Origin: Gymnogyps californianus
Lineage: Eukaryota > Chordata > Aves > Accipitriformes > Cathartidae
Reading direction: 5' to 3'
Length of the DNA stretch: 64,000 nucleotides
Assembly: GCF_018139145.2 (NCBI RefSeq)
Contig: NC_059482.1
Coordinates: 7,989,294-8,053,293, forward strand
Shown: positions 1-13,084 of the stretch, piece by piece
How positions within the stretch are numbered: position 1 is the stretch's first letter
Layout of the letters: every line of letters starts with the position of its first letter
Program-made: the position numbers and the translations under genes
The notes under the pieces: model-generated
What the model was told of the DNA's origin: nothing
Seen by the model: the letters and a program-made list of their open reading frames with translations, nothing else
Databases searched by the model: none

Positions 1-100
1 GCAGTTACTGGCAGCAGTCACATCCTGAATCCTAGTTCCGTGGCTACCTCTCTATGGAGAGAAAGTGGAGATTACTGGCATCAAGGCCATGAGGCAGGAG
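1..100 (+). CDS. possible partial exon at window edge
   Basis: The first 100 bases are open in one frame only (33 codons plus one base). They end exactly at GGAG|GTAAGC, a good splice donor. The visible peptide includes GSSHILNPSSVATSLW and then ESGDYWHQGHEAG. No acceptor can be seen because the window starts inside the segment. The frame stays open to about base 178, so openness alone is weak evidence. I do not recognise the peptide. It could equally be a chance open stretch or part of a non-coding transcript. Confidence 0.13.
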
Positions 101-1220
101 GTAAGCATTATTTCACCTTTCGTTTGGTACTTGTTGTGTTGTGGGATTCCATTAGATTTCCACTGATTGTCTTCCATTAAAAGTAAGCACTTCTGTTGAA
201 GCTGAGAGCCTGTCTGTGTAAAATCCTCTTTTGTTTTGTATACTTGATAAGTATTATATTTTCTTGGAAAAAAACCCCAAAAGATATAAAAAAGTCACTT
301 ATTTTCTCTTGTGCTTATAAAAAAAGTGTGCAGCGGAAGCAATTGGAAGTAGAGAAACTCAGTTCATTATAGTTGAGATGATATTCTAAATCTTCCAAGT
401 CCAAAGTGATCTGCAGACCTCACTGCACTATTTACTATCATCCCAAAACTGCAAACGCAAGCACAGGTAGCTGTTCTAGCGAAATCTATAATATAAATGC
501 CAGAATATCACCTTTTAGAGGCAGAATGTCAAACACCATTAAAGCAGGCCAGTCCCCACTTTTTTTTTTTTTTTTCTTAAAGTATGTTTATTTAGCATAG
601 GTAGTTTGAGCCTGAGGAGGCCCAAAAGATATGGAGAGTTCCTAATTGGGCATTTGCCTATAAAAATGATTAACTAAACTAAATGTGGATTGAGCCTTTG
701 AGATTAAATTGCAAGTATGGAGATCAAATCTCCACAGGCAAGTTAAAATCTACCAATTATTTAAAGGGTTTAATTAAGGGCAGATCTTTCTGTAGGCTGA
801 TTTAAAAGGACATAACCTAACATTTGTAGCCAATAAAATGTAAGGAATAAAAGACTATTTTTTTCATTTATTTCTACCATAAAATGTATGCTGTAAACTA
901 TGAGGAACGTCTGAAGATATTTCACAAGTAGCACCATCTGTCTTCTTGGCAGACTATGCAGGCAGTGTGGGTGGCTTAGTTACTTGCTTATGAATGTATA
1001 GCATCACTTGCTTAGTCTACTGGATGGGGCTGCCCCTTCCTTCTTTGGCATGATTTCAACATCTCTGTTTTGGTTCCATAAAACAATTCTCTTTTTTTAT
1101 GTGGCTGCTCTGTGCACCTGTATAACCTAGCTGGCAATTTGCTTAGAGAATGCTTACCTATAAAGGTAAGTCTCTTGGGCCTAATAAAGATAATTTCTTG
1201 CATGTGTATATTTTTCTATG
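101..1220. other. AT-rich non-coding DNA
   Basis: There is no supportable gene here. It holds a run of about 16 T at 560-575 and otherwise unique-looking AT-rich sequence. If the edge exon is real, this is its downstream intron. Confidence 0.5.
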
Positions 1221-1288
1221 TAAATCTCTGCAAGTTTTGAAAGTTTATTCACTTTAAATCTCTGCAAGTTTTGAAAGTTTATTCACTT
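1221..1288. repeat. perfect 34-bp tandem duplication
   Basis: A 34-base unit beginning TAAATCTCTGCAAG occupies 1221-1254 and is repeated without a mismatch at 1255-1288. The identity of the copies points to a recent local duplication. No open frame is preserved across it. Confidence 0.9.
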
Positions 1289-1967
1289 ATGCCACTTTCT
1301 AAGTAGATCAGGATTATAACGTACCAGTACAGAAAAGTGTTTCTCCTCCTTTCATCCTGTGGAGAAACTTCTCCCTGAAAATGTCCACATGTTTGATATT
1401 AAGCTCTAATCCAGAACAGTTTTTTCATTATTAATTTAAGTTACCAATTATTTAATCGGTCCAAAAATTCAAGACAGGCTCAATACCACTGACTGCAGTA
1501 ATGTATGTATGTAGCCGAAAGATCTGTGCCTGAGACATCAGTCAGTGAGCCTTTGAGGAAAAGAATTAAAGCAAAGAAATACTGTATGTCTTAGCAAGAA
1601 ATGAATGCTGTAAGAGATGTATTCTTATTAAATAAGTTCACTTATTAGTCAAACTATACAATTCTCAGTGTGTCTTCTTGCTCTTGCATGTTGTTTCTGT
1701 ATAGTATTGTAGTCACTTGGTAACAAAGTTTTAAGCTATTTATCTTGGCTTTAAAAAACAGCCCAAAACAGAGAAGACGACAGCATTATCTGTATATTGA
1801 TCTGCATATTGAGAAGAATATAAAAGATCTGATGGCACCATTTTACAGACAAAGAACAAATAAGTATTTTCAGGCTGGCTGCCTTTTCAGAATAGCAGAA
1901 AATAGTAAACAAGGTAGAGCAGAATTACAATGTTTCATAAAAAGAGCTCCATTTCAGCTGGCTTCCA

Positions 1968-2045
1968 TATTATGCGGTAGCACATACTATACTCTCAAGA
2001 GTACAGAAAATCTAGCAGTACCTCCACTGCAAGGATTAGAGATAG
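1968..2045 (+). pseudogene. degraded U6 snRNA-like pseudogene
   Basis: Four blocks match vertebrate U6 snRNA in the right order and at nearly the right spacing: CGGtAGCACATA at 1975-1986, TACAGA at 2002-2007, TAGCA at 2013-2017 and CTGC-AAGGAT at 2027-2036. The distance from the CGG to the CTGC block is as in U6. The intervening bases and the 3' end beyond about 2045 are poorly preserved. There is no T-run terminator at the expected place and no recognisable proximal sequence element upstream. It is best read as an old retroposed copy. Confidence 0.5.
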
Positions 2046-3923
2046 CGAGTTAAAGAAAATACACAAATTTACTATTTGTTGAAAGGACGACCAATAGCAA
2101 TTAGTAACAAGTAAACTGACAGGGGCGTGTAGCCTTCAATGTTATAAATGTGTGCCAGTAAGAGCCAGTAAATACCCCAAATTCTCATATTATCTAACAA
2201 TAGAAAACTTCTGCATTTATTAGGAAATTTCTATTTTATTTCTTGCTCATAATGTGAGGTTACTTTCCTGACTTTTTTGAAGGAGAGGCAGCTTTTTGAT
2301 AACTAGGTGACATTTTTCATGTGACCTAGTGAACTTGTGCATCATGTATATGTGCAAGAGTCTCAGATGCTATTGTGGTAAGGCCACTTAATGTTACTTA
2401 ATTTTTATGTCCTAATATTTAGGGTATTTGTTTTTCTCTACACACACATTATTAGTCTCTCACCTTGTGTCTTCCAATATGAAAGAAAAGACTGCTGTTG
2501 GCTGCAGTGAGTTTTAAACTGTATTGAGAGAGTACTTTTGTGTGCACTTTTGCATATTGGAGTTCAATCTCTGTCATGGCTGATGAGATACCGAAGTTGA
2601 AAGTTTGTGTGTATTACTTCTAGTTTCAGGACAAAACACTCCTGAAGCTTCAGCACTTACGTGCAGAACAAAAGAGGGAAAACAGCTATTTGTTTCTATA
2701 TGTGTCAATATTTTCAGCTAGATAGAAATAGTGCTAAAAGTTACATGCTACTGTAGGAGAAACTTGCTTTATGGCACATGCTGTCTTTCTCTATGTTAAA
2801 CCAACAAAGCAGACCAAAGAGGTTTTATTCCTTGCCCAGTTACTGTTGCTGAGGTTTTTTGTATCTATTTTTTTTAAATAGAAAAGAAGTTGAGTTTTGC
2901 AACAACAGCCGGTTGCCTTTACAAATAAATTACTCCTAAGGTAAGAACAGAATTTGTTCTTTTCTCAGGAGTGCTTTTCAGTCCTGGTAAATACTCATCA
3001 AGAATCTTCTCAATGACAAGAATGTCGTAATGATATCTCTCTGTCAAGTACAACCAGATTCAAGTTCCCAGCTGCACCCTAAGGGAAGGCAGATTGAATG
3101 AAATCCTCCTCAGATGTCTGGATTACCCACATTGATACAAAGATGATAATCTCGGTAGATAAATTATAATATTCTCCTAGTCATCCTAGGCAACAGCACT
3201 ATCATGTTATTGTCACTTCACCGAGATATGTAACTCTATCAGGATATAAATGGCAATTTCAGATGGCAATGACATGCCCTCTACTATCAGCTGCTCTAGA
3301 TATTACTCCTTTATTCAGTCAAGCAGAGTTTCTCCTCCACTGGCTAATGCCTGCCCAATCTTGGATTCAGCAGTAGTGTAACATTCAGACTCTGCTTTCC
3401 AGATACTTCCCTCTGTGAAGGAATTGGCAGAGAATGGGCATAGAATTGGCTCCACACCACTGCTTACTAATGATCAGAATAGCTGGCCAGGCATGAAGAG
3501 GAATGTCAGCTGCAATCATTTATTTCCTTCCCTGGAGCGGGAGAGGAGCAGTGCAGGCCTGGGAGGAGTGTGGCTTGGAGATGCAATGTCTCCCTAGGCT
3601 TCTTGAGGAATGGGACAGCTTCCTGAGCACCCCTTGCTTGGGGCTGTGCCTAGAGGCACAGTCTAGCATTATCTGAATTGCAGACACTTTGAATTGCTAC
3701 TTTATATGCAACATTGACATTCCTTTCATTGCACATACAGTGTTCATCAGGCATTTGAATCTGGATAATGAGAAGAATGCATAATCCAATTGCAGCTCTT
3801 CATTTTATTTCCTCTCATGGCTGACACATTGCTCCACTTATTCCCAAAGATTATCTGATTAGCACCACAGCTCTGCTTTTCAGAGGAAGAACCTAGCAGG
3901 AATGGGCAGTTGAAAGAATACCA

Positions 3924-3957
<34 letters not shown>

Positions 3958-6900
3958 CTGCCATTAACAGAAATGACTAAGTATTTGTCATTTCAGAATG
4001 GGAGGAAACTGGTATGCCACTTACCTCACTAACCATTTCATTTGAAATTAAAATGATAATAAAAAAAAGGAGGGTGTGTGTGCTAAACCAAGTTCCTGCT
4101 ACTCTAAGGATTGGTTTTAATTTACTGGAAACTTACCCTGACACCAGCATCTGCTGGGTCTTTTAAGTTTGTCCTGACAAAGTTAAGACACCAGCTTTCA
4201 TTTCAACTTAAATCGATGCTTTCAGTGTAATTAAAAAAGGTGAACTATTCCATCTTGATGTTGCACAGTCTTACTACCCCTCACTGAGGAAATTTATATA
4301 GTAAGGGGCCTTTTGGTGTAAAGTATCAAAAACTGGCCAAGTGCTACATTCCCACCAAGGCAGGCATTTATTGGCTACTGTAAATGGCTTGTAAAACATA
4401 CAGAATGAATCAGGAGTCATTTAGGGGAAGCTCACATCCCTCCTACTTAAGACTGTGAAAACGTAAGCGCTACTTTCTCAATTCCTTCAATCACAGCACA
4501 TATTACGATACACCTTTGATGAAAATATACATCATTAACCACACAGGCCATATCAAGCTCAGTCAAACAAAACAGTTCCTGCAACTGCAAAAGAGTGAGT
4601 TTGAATTAAAAAATAAATCAAAAGAGTATTTATTAGAACACATTCTAGTAGATATTCATCTTATTTTTCCTGCTGCTCTTTTGCCAATTGGTTAACAATA
4701 ATACAAAACCTGGATTTCCCCCCCCCGACTACTTTTTTTTCTTTCTTGACTGTCCATTGAATAGTCACTCTCTTTTTCTAGTGCCTCTCTCTAACTTCTC
4801 TCGCTAGTGAAAAATATATTCTGTGAACTGTACTTCTTGACAGTCCCAATTCTTTCTGAACACAGTGGAAGGCATTAGAAGAGGGAATTTGTCTTGAATA
4901 CTTTAAACCCTCAGCCCTCCCCAAGGAATCCTTGAATTAGTGCTGGTTTGGGAAAAGACTGAGGGCTGATGAGAAGAAGCTGGATCTGACTGATTTGTTT
5001 TTAATTAGCTTTTTTTAAATTAGCTTTTACTTTGTATTTGCTTTCTTGTGTGTGGAACCAAGGCCATTATAACTTATGGTTGTTACAAATACCCATTATC
5101 AATATGGTGTCTTGTGCGTGTACTCTATTTTCTTTAACAGATCTGTTTACATTTATCATGCTTGTTCAGTGGTCTTGCTTATCCCTGAGACTCTGTTGTC
5201 ATATGTTTCCTCAGCAAACCCTTATCCACAGTGAGGTGACTTCTGGGCACTGAACAAAGTCACTTATCTTTCAACTTTTGGGAAAAGTGATAGTTCTTAA
5301 ACTTGGCAACAGGCATAAAAAGAAAGATGAATGGGAAGGGAGTTCTTAAGTGTTTGAAAATTGGAGAACACTAAGAAATAGCAGTTCACAGCTCTCCCAC
5401 CTCAAGGTGGTGAAGCACTTTATTTAAAATGAAGTATGGAAACCCTGGACTAAAGACTGAAGTGCCTGTAGACCACCTCATTCCTTCAGTAGTTCCCTAA
5501 ATCTTCCTATGAGGACTTCACTGTCCAGCATAGATTAAAAAGATGCTGTTAGCTCACAGAGTATAGGAAAAATTGCCTAATCTATTACAATAGGAAAGTT
5601 AATGACCTTTGACAACAGATGTTTATGGCTGAAATGAAGCATTCGCTGCTTAGAAGACACTTTAGTTTTATACTGCTGCTAACACTTATTTGAATGCATG
5701 TATAGACAGCGAGACATTTCTTAAATTTTCAAAAATTCATCTGATTCAGCAGAAACTTCAAACCCACTTAAAATGCAGTGAGTTTAGGATGTTTTTGACA
5801 GAACGAAATGACATCTTTAGAAGCCATGAATTAAAAATCCTGTGGAAGATGAACGAGCTCATATAGCATAGAAGTCAACTCTTCTCTCAAGACCAAGTGG
5901 AATAGATTGATATTGTTTTCCAAAAGCTTAATAACTAGGTATCTAGTTAGAACAGATCACTTAGCTAAGCTAGGGTTTTTTCTGCTGATCTTACTGCAAT
6001 CAGAGCTTAAACCCAGAATTTGCAAGACCTAGATCTTTGTTTGGTACAAGGATCTAAGAGCTACTGGGATGAATTATGGCTGCTCTGGTTCTCTTCACCT
6101 GTTCAGCTGAGGCTTAGCCTTAACTAGAAATTTAATGGGGATTTCTGCACTTCTAAAGAAATGCTCTAAAAACTATGATACACAGTCAAATATTCCTTTT
6201 CTTAAGCTGCTGCATTTTGAAGTATTTTCTGTTCAGATATGTATTTTTGACAGGATGTCACTACCCTGAATAGCCTGAGTTGGTAGCTAGGGCACTCCCC
6301 TAAGAGCAAGAGCTTTGAATGACCTCTCTCAGGTAAGCAGTATGTTTATCTTGCTGCTTTTGCAATTAAGGAAGTGTGTGGGAAGGCTCCTCCTGCTATT
6401 AGCTCTCTGGGGAGGGAGGAGGGATATAGAGAAGGAAAGAGATACAGGTATCTTTATTCAGGATATATACCTTTATTCAGGAGCAATTTCTGGGCTCTGG
6501 ATCCTAGATAAAAGACAACTCCCTAAAGCCTTTAATAAACTCCCTGTGCTCAGGGTTATCCTGTAGGTTTCTCTGGGTATCTGAAGTTTGTTCTGGCTGT
6601 CTTGGATAGTACCCTAAGTTTTCTGTCATCCTGTGTCCTATGTGAGGATATGCCTGTGAACTGAGGCATTTAAATCTGTACTTCAGTCCAGGGATCAGTA
6701 ACTAAAATGTGCATACTGCAAGGCCTGACTTTAAGGACCTTCAGTCCTCATTCAGATTTCAGTATACGTGGGCACTAATTCAAGAGACCTGATGTAAAAT
6801 CTACCGGTGATTTCTAGTGTGGTATTTTTCAATGTAATATTCTTTTTTTTTTTTTTTTTTAAGCTTTGTGCTTAAGAGTTAGGAAGAAGAGTTGGAAGGA

Positions 6901-8190
6901 GAATTGTGAAGGTGACTGTTAAGCTCGGAAGGTAGCTTTTCCTATGATGAAACCCTCCTCCAGTAGCTTTTATTCATCAGATGTTTAAAACACATATTAA
7001 AAAATAAAGGTGGAATAGAATATTAACCAAAAAAATCAAACAGTGGAATTGTATACAGCTAGGATGGAAAACAAGATAAATGAGATGGAAATAGTTCAGC
7101 AAAGGGATAAAAGTATTCGTATTCTTAAAATCTCCTAAAAATGTTGATTGAGGTATACTGGAAATGCCAAAATCGCTGATTTGATTTCTGCGCTAACATA
7201 AGACTATTAGTATATGGGTCTACCACAAAGTCAGTAATACTAGACTTAGAATTAAGTAATACCTCCAGTATGACTGATTACAAATGTGAAAGGAAAACTG
7301 AGAACCAGTAAATATATTTTTATCAGGTCAAATGTGAAGACAGGAATGAAAATTAAAGGTAGAAATCTAAGAACATCAATCTTGAGAGAGTCAGATCGTA
7401 CCATATATAAGTCTAGTCAAACTGGGATGAAATAGTGCAGGCAGCTAACTCAAAAAGAAATGAAAGGTGCTTAGGGTGAAATATCCCAAGCAGACAGGCC
7501 AAGACAAAGCCTGATCCAACACTGCATGTTCAGAGTGGGGAAGTTTAGATGATAAACAGAACCTGCATTCCCTTGGGTCCATCTTTGAGACAAACACATT
7601 ATTGCTCTTCATAAGCATCCAAAGACTGTGATGCTTATTGAACCCAATTAAACCTTTCTCTGGTTCAGCAACCGCTAGATAGTAGAATTTACATTCCCTT
7701 GTCAAAACACCAAGGTATTGGCAAAATACAGCAGCAGAACTTTCGCTGAGCAGCTTCAGGGAAGGAATGGAAAGTGAGTGACACATATGATTAATGAGCC
7801 TATTAAAGCTGAAAGTCTGACACTGTAAAGATAAGCTGGCAGTGAAAATGACTCCTACCGTATATGTATCAAGGGCATCAGAAAGAATACCCTCCATGTA
7901 ATAGCTACCCACCATCATTAGTGGCAGGACATACATATCTAGCAAGTGTTGGCTCATTACTATTTAGTCTGCTCAAGTATTTTGAGGTGAAGGGCCTCGA
8001 GCAATAGTGTGAAGTCTCAGCCAAGTTACATGAGGCTTTGTAAGGTCTGATTAGAAAGGACACCCACGTATCATTCAGGAGGGACCAGATCAAACAAAGC
8101 ATGGCAGGTGACAAAGAAAAAGAAACAAATAAACAAATATGATTTTGTAACTATGCAGCAGCAGAGCAGGAGGCATAAGAATGATGAGGG
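2046..8190. other. AT-rich non-coding DNA with homopolymer tracts
   Basis: No gene can be supported here. It contains T-runs of 28 bases (3925-3952) and 18 bases (6843-6860), a C-run near 4719-4726, and a small hairpin at 3644-3661 (CTGTGCC, loop TAGA, GGCACAG). A 170-codon minus-strand frame at 7445-7957 has a composition typical of non-coding sequence (rich in Ser, Leu, Cys, His and Phe) and matches no family I know. Confidence 0.5.
3925..3952. repeat. poly(T) tract, 28 bases
   Basis: An uninterrupted T-run. On the minus strand it would be a poly(A) tail, but I see no recognisable retroposon body next to it. Confidence 0.9.
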
Positions 8191-8199
8191 AAAGGTCTG

Positions 8200-8362
8200 A
8201 TGTAAGGGAGAAAAAGATTAAACCCATGCTGACCTTGGGAATCATACTGCAATTGTGTTAGAAATTGTGTGTTTGTGTGGTGACCGTGGTGGACTGAGAC
8301 TTGAACTTCATTTCTCTGCCTCTGACTTCCAGTAAAACTCATTACCTCACTTGGATACTCAA
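8200..8362 (-). mobile_element. old tRNA-headed SINE remnant (MIR/CORE-like)
   Basis: On the plus strand, 8296-8360 reads like the reverse complement of an amniote tRNA-derived SINE head. GACTTGAAC is followed by TCTCTGCCTCTGACTTCCAG and then CATTACCTCACTTGG, in the order of the B-box, anticodon arm and A-box. The region to its left (about 8200-8295) keeps only scattered resemblance to a SINE body. The element is highly diverged and inserted in minus orientation. The family name is an inference from remembered consensus. Confidence 0.4.
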
Positions 8363-10034
8363 AACATCTTTCTGTACAGGATTTTCCTAACAGAAATACG
8401 CCCTTGTGCTATACACACGTACGCATATTGAGTCCAATGTTCCTGGAAAGTGTCAGATGTACTACTGTTGCACCGCACAGATGGCCTGTGCATGCGCACT
8501 CAGTCTGATGAACTCAGAATCCATCAGATTTAGCAGAAGCATGCCGACCATCTGTGCAGCATGTATACAAAAATACGATGCTTGCTTTCAGAAGTTTCAG
8601 ACTTGCTACATAAGTGCTGTAGAGTTGTGCTGTACAGAGTCACTGGAAATATGTCTGGGATTTCTGGACTGTTAGCAGCTAGGCCAGGTGCTCTGAAATC
8701 TTAGAAAATTGTGCACAATCCTCAAACTTCACCCAAACAAAATTTCGGGATACAAAAATCAGATATTCTAGAAAAATCAAGGTTTATTTTAGCTACAGTC
8801 TGTGGCAGTTATATTGTGCCAGCTTTCCTTAATATGTTAACTTCATTTATTCATCTCTAAAGTATACATATTAATATCATGCCTTCTACCTCTGTTGTGC
8901 CTATTTAGACAATTAATTATTTACAAAAGTGGATCTGGAAGTTTCATACTGCAGTTCAATACAAGCAATAAATATTATATTTTGGTCTTGTACAGGCAGG
9001 TGGAACAAAAGGATTCTTAGCCTGCAAATTTGGCACTGCATACGAAAGCACACTCTTCTAGTGCAGTATTGCTGGAGTGTGTATTTGCCAGAGTTGCTGC
9101 TTGAATGCTTGATTTGTTCCTGCTACAGTGTTAACTTTTATTGTCACAGTTTACAAATATATCCATCTTCTTCCAGCCTGTCACAGTAGTTATTTCCTTT
9201 CACCCTTGGAAGAGAAAAACATCCTATTTTTTGAGTAGATCCCTATGGTAATCTTCAGTTGGCAGTGCTGTTATGTGCTTCTGCTCCTGGGGACTAAAAT
9301 ACATAAAGCACTAAGTCCTCAAAAAATATTTTATAAGTCTAGCAGATGCAGCCCAAATGGACAGAAATTATTGTATCATAAACAGGTCCATTAGACTGAT
9401 TCTAACCAGCATACAATTTTAAGAGGTATAACCTGAAGGTTGAATTTGGCTTCTTTTCTGCAGTAATGCCACGGCACTGTCAATGGGGTGATGATAAATC
9501 ACCAATAATCTCCATGGTCCATTGAGACACATAGTACAATGAAAAGATAGTATAATTAGGTGTGGCTAAGAGCAGAGATGTTTTTCAGTTTCAGTATTGC
9601 TTTTTTTAACCTTGTCAGAGATGCACGATAAAAGACATGTCCAACAAAGCAAAGAACTCCAAAATGCTATATTCTGTTTGATACTTTTTTTTTCCTCCCA
9701 TGCCAATCAATCTTATGGGCTAAAACCCACAAGAAATATCCATGTGACTGTTTTTTAACTTTACATTTCAGCCACATAATCACAAAAGTTAACTCTTGAA
9801 AAATTAAGAGACTGGGTGGGTGACACTTCTATTTGATTTAGGCCCTCTCAAAAGCTCATATTTCACACAAATCTTAATTTAAGGACAAAAAGAATCTTGC
9901 AATCTGAAATGACTGTTGAAATGTATATTGATAGACATCAGCTGATTTATTTATTTATTTTTCTTGATGGAACCATGCTAGTATTTTATAGCTTAATTGA
10001 CTATATAAGAAGCAAAGAACAACTACAGTTATCT
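8363..10034. other. AT-rich non-coding DNA
   Basis: I see no supported gene or repeat here. If the minus-strand gene model ends at 10035, this stretch would include its 3' UTR and downstream flank. Confidence 0.4.
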
Positions 10035-10188
10035 CTAACTGCTGAGACTAGAGGCTGAGCAGAAACATTCTGACTTCACACATAAACCTCCTGGCATTTC
10101 ATCCCCATGGTTTCCTTGGGAAGGAAATGTGGAGCTCCAGACCAAAATAAAATCAGAGCAATTCAAGCAGATTGAATTGATTGATTGC
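10035..10188 (-). CDS. candidate terminal coding exon (exon 10)
   Basis: The acceptor is good: a pyrimidine-rich stretch ending in CTATTGCAG| just before 10188. The frame then stays open for 50 codons to a TAG at 10037-10035. The exon begins at the third base of a codon, matching the two bases left by the candidate exon at 11178-11274. The peptide starts QSINSICLNCSDFILVW and ends CFCSASSLSS. It is rich in Ser and Cys, which is also common in chance frames. I know no homologue. Confidence 0.2.
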
Positions 10189-11177
10189 CTGCAATAGATG
10201 ATCAGAAGACAAGAAAACTCAGCATGCACTTGTCATGCAGTTGAGACAGTGCTTACGAGATTGCTCTGTCCTGGAAGCTGAAAGCAAAATTGATCTGATG
10301 ATGTGGAATTTGAAGCCAGCAAAGGGTAAACTGACAACAGAGTAAAAAGTATTTTTATTAGATGACATAGTAAAATCTCCATCACTTCATGTAGGTTTTC
10401 TGTCGGTGTCTGTTCTCTTTATAAAGCTATGTCATTACACAATGGAGTGAGTACAGAATTGCCTAAACCACCACTGACCTAAGTTAGTAAGTCAACATAG
10501 TGAGGAGCGATACAAACATTACTTTGGATCTAGAAACAGTATAGGTAACCAGAAGTTCCAGCCTCTCTGCTAGTTCTGAAAGTGCATGTTTTCCCATCTA
10601 CCCTGGATTTATTACATAGAAGCTAAAAATAGAAATATATGTAGTCCAGAGCTTTGGACGTTTTTTTTTCTTTTGAAGCAGTTTTCAGCCAAAACCATTC
10701 CAGTTTTCAGAAGCTCATAGATTAAAAACTGTTGCTTCCAAAAGCCAAATCAGTTTTCAAGGGTTTTGTTGCACTAGACTTTTCTGGAGAAAAGAAAAAA
10801 AAAAACCCACCAACCCCACACAATTTTTAACCAGGTCTCAGTACTGCAGTATTCTTGAATAATAGTATGATTGTATTTGCAGAATGACAGACTTATTAGA
10901 CCAGATCCTCAACTAGTAGAATCTTACATAGCTATACTGTTTTAATGGAATTAGATCAGTTTATGTTGTTCAACAATTAAATCCAGCTAATATACCGTTA
11001 ACTTGGGGGTTGCTATAAGCGAGGGAGTGCCACTCAGGCCACTTCATAAAATTTTGGTTTCAACTATGGGCTTGGTTCTGTCTTACTAGCTCATTTCAGC
11101 TAAAGAAAAGTTGGAAAGAACCGAAGGCCTCTACATAATGAGTTTGGAAGCAAATTGATACTTTGCTTATCTTCCAC
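10189..11177. other. AT-rich sequence, possible intron
   Basis: It contains no supported gene. An A-run with a short A/C-rich tail lies at about 10794-10820. The plus-strand CTTAC at 10248 reads on the minus strand as a GTAAGC donor-like site, but no convincing exon goes with it. Confidence 0.35.
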
Positions 11178-11274
11178 CACAATGTATGCATTAAGGAAAG
11201 CAATGTGTCTTCACCATGTTCCACTCGGGAGTTTTCTCCAGGGAATGACACTCGCCTGGTGCTATTCAGCAATA
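11178..11274 (-). CDS. candidate coding exon (exon 9)
   Basis: The acceptor is strong (GGTGCTCTGCTTTCAG| before 11274), and 31 open codons follow, then a moderate donor TTGTG|GTGGAA at 11178. The peptide includes LLNSTRRVSFPGENSR and HGEDTLLSLMHTL. Start and end phases (1 and 2) fit its proposed neighbours. A second possible donor (AGCAAA|GTATCA) lies 15 bases further on. An overlapping plus-strand open frame covers the same bases, so openness alone is not decisive. Confidence 0.22.
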
Positions 11275-11748
11275 CTGAAAGCAGAGCACCAGTAAATTGG
11301 ACATCCTTGTTTAGCAAGAATAAAATTAATAGATACATTATAACAGATTTTTTGTTTATTTCATGCCTTCAAATCAGGACACTGAAAATCTATGTTGCTG
11401 TGATAATAGTTTTCTGAAAGCAATAAAAAAGTATTTTAATTGTTTTAATTTAATATGCAAGACTACAAAATGTTCAACCTCACACTGCCTCCATAAAAAA
11501 AGACACTGAATTTATATTAATTGGATCTAATCTAGGATTATTGACTATATAAAGACATATAAAACAAGTCATCCAGTATACAAATGTTCTAAAACACATG
11601 ATTAATAAGAATATTTCGACTTTTATAATCCTTTGGTTTCTGTGCAAATGCATAGTCTCAATAATACATATATAAAAGAAATCTTGTTACAGAAAGTAGC
11701 AGCTATTTCACAGCAGTACTACAATATAACAATTCAGACTTAATGAAA

Positions 11749-11807
11749 CATTTAAAATATGCTATTACTGATATTGTTCATTTAAATATGCTATTACTGA
11801 TATTGTT
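11749..11807. repeat. near-perfect 30-bp tandem duplication
   Basis: A unit beginning CATTTAAAATATGC at 11749 is repeated at 11779 with one base missing (CATTTAAATATGC). The two copies otherwise agree through GATATTGTT. Confidence 0.85.
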
Positions 11808-13084
11808 TCATTATACATTTTCTTGTACACTGTTTTCATGCTTAAGTGACCTCTAAATTGGACTATTGCAAATCACTACTAATGGGCTTGCAATGAAATA
11901 CTTGATATGGGTTTCTATTGGGACAAAATGTGGCGGAGAAGGTACCCTTGTCTCTATTACACTTTACAAAGCCTTTTGGAAATCAGTAGTATATGCAGAA
12001 TTTCTTAAATTAGGGACCCAGCTCGATTTCTGAGTAGCAAACTAAGAATGGTGACAAGGGAGGGAGAGGGAAATGGGTACATTCATTTTATGAAGAGATT
12101 CAACTTGGCTTTCTGCTGATGGATAAAAGATGAAACAGGTTAGAGGTGAGAGAGCTGTTTCCACGGCAAATATTGTAGCTATTCTTAAAAGTTTAATGAG
12201 GACTGTAATATGTATTACTATCAGATTATATTTATAGTACTGAATGTATCCCATGATTTGCTATAAACATCATACTGTAATACTTGGGAGAAAAATTCCA
12301 TTGTTTTCCACAAAGAAAAATACCACTTGCTAGTTACTGCAATTTAAACATTCAGTCACTGACAACTTGGAGGTACAATATAATGTTTTATTGTAATTTA
12401 TTAGCCTCCCTCTTTGGAATTGTAGTGAAACTCTGACTTGAATGTACTCTGGCAAGGCACAGAAATGTCTTGGCATGAGCCCTGAATTTCTGATAAATAG
12501 TATAAAACAAATAGCATATACAGCCATTAAAACTGTACAGCAGGATATCTCTTCAACTTTTCATTCCCAGAGAACAATTGGCCTTTCTGCATTTTCGTAA
12601 AGAAAATGATGCCTTAGAAGGAAGTTCTAGTTGCTTCCATGCAGCTCCCTTGCCACGGAGCTGGAGATGGAAGGCAAAAGCTAGCCTTGCCTTTCTTAAC
12701 ATCTGACAGAAATTATTTTTCAAGTACAATGAAAAAAAGAAGAAAGAAAAGAAAAGGCATGTTTAACAATCATGCAGAGACAGTAGCCTCCTCTCTTTCC
12801 TCTTGTCTACTTCCCCCCCCACTATCAGAGCAGCAAGCCAGCGTACCCTGCATCAGCCGAATCAGTGCCACTGACAGACGTATTTAGGTCAGGAGGAACT
12901 TTGGTGAATTAATGCAAGGAAGAGTCACACCACCCCTGATGATCACAATAGCAAATTTTAATTATCAGGATAGTCTAGTGCCCTGATAAACCTGAATTCA
13001 CTAGCCCACGGGAACGTGTGCTGCCCAGAATAAGTAAGTAGTAGTTCCTTGATCTGAGTGGAAATATACCATGAATTATCGTTG
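11808..13084. other. AT-rich sequence, possible intron
   Basis: I see no supported gene or repeat here. Several minus-strand frames of 60-80 codons exist but lack splice sites and look like chance. Confidence 0.35.

Noticed and set aside
4100..4180. Minus-strand 37-base segment between a good acceptor and AGG|GTAAGT
   Set aside because: Too short to judge, lies beyond the proposed stop codon of the gene model, and has no partner exon in phase.
7445..7957. 170-codon open frame on the minus strand
   Set aside because: Composition is that of non-coding AT-rich DNA (Ser, Leu, Cys, His, Phe) and it lacks domains, a Kozak context or splice signals.
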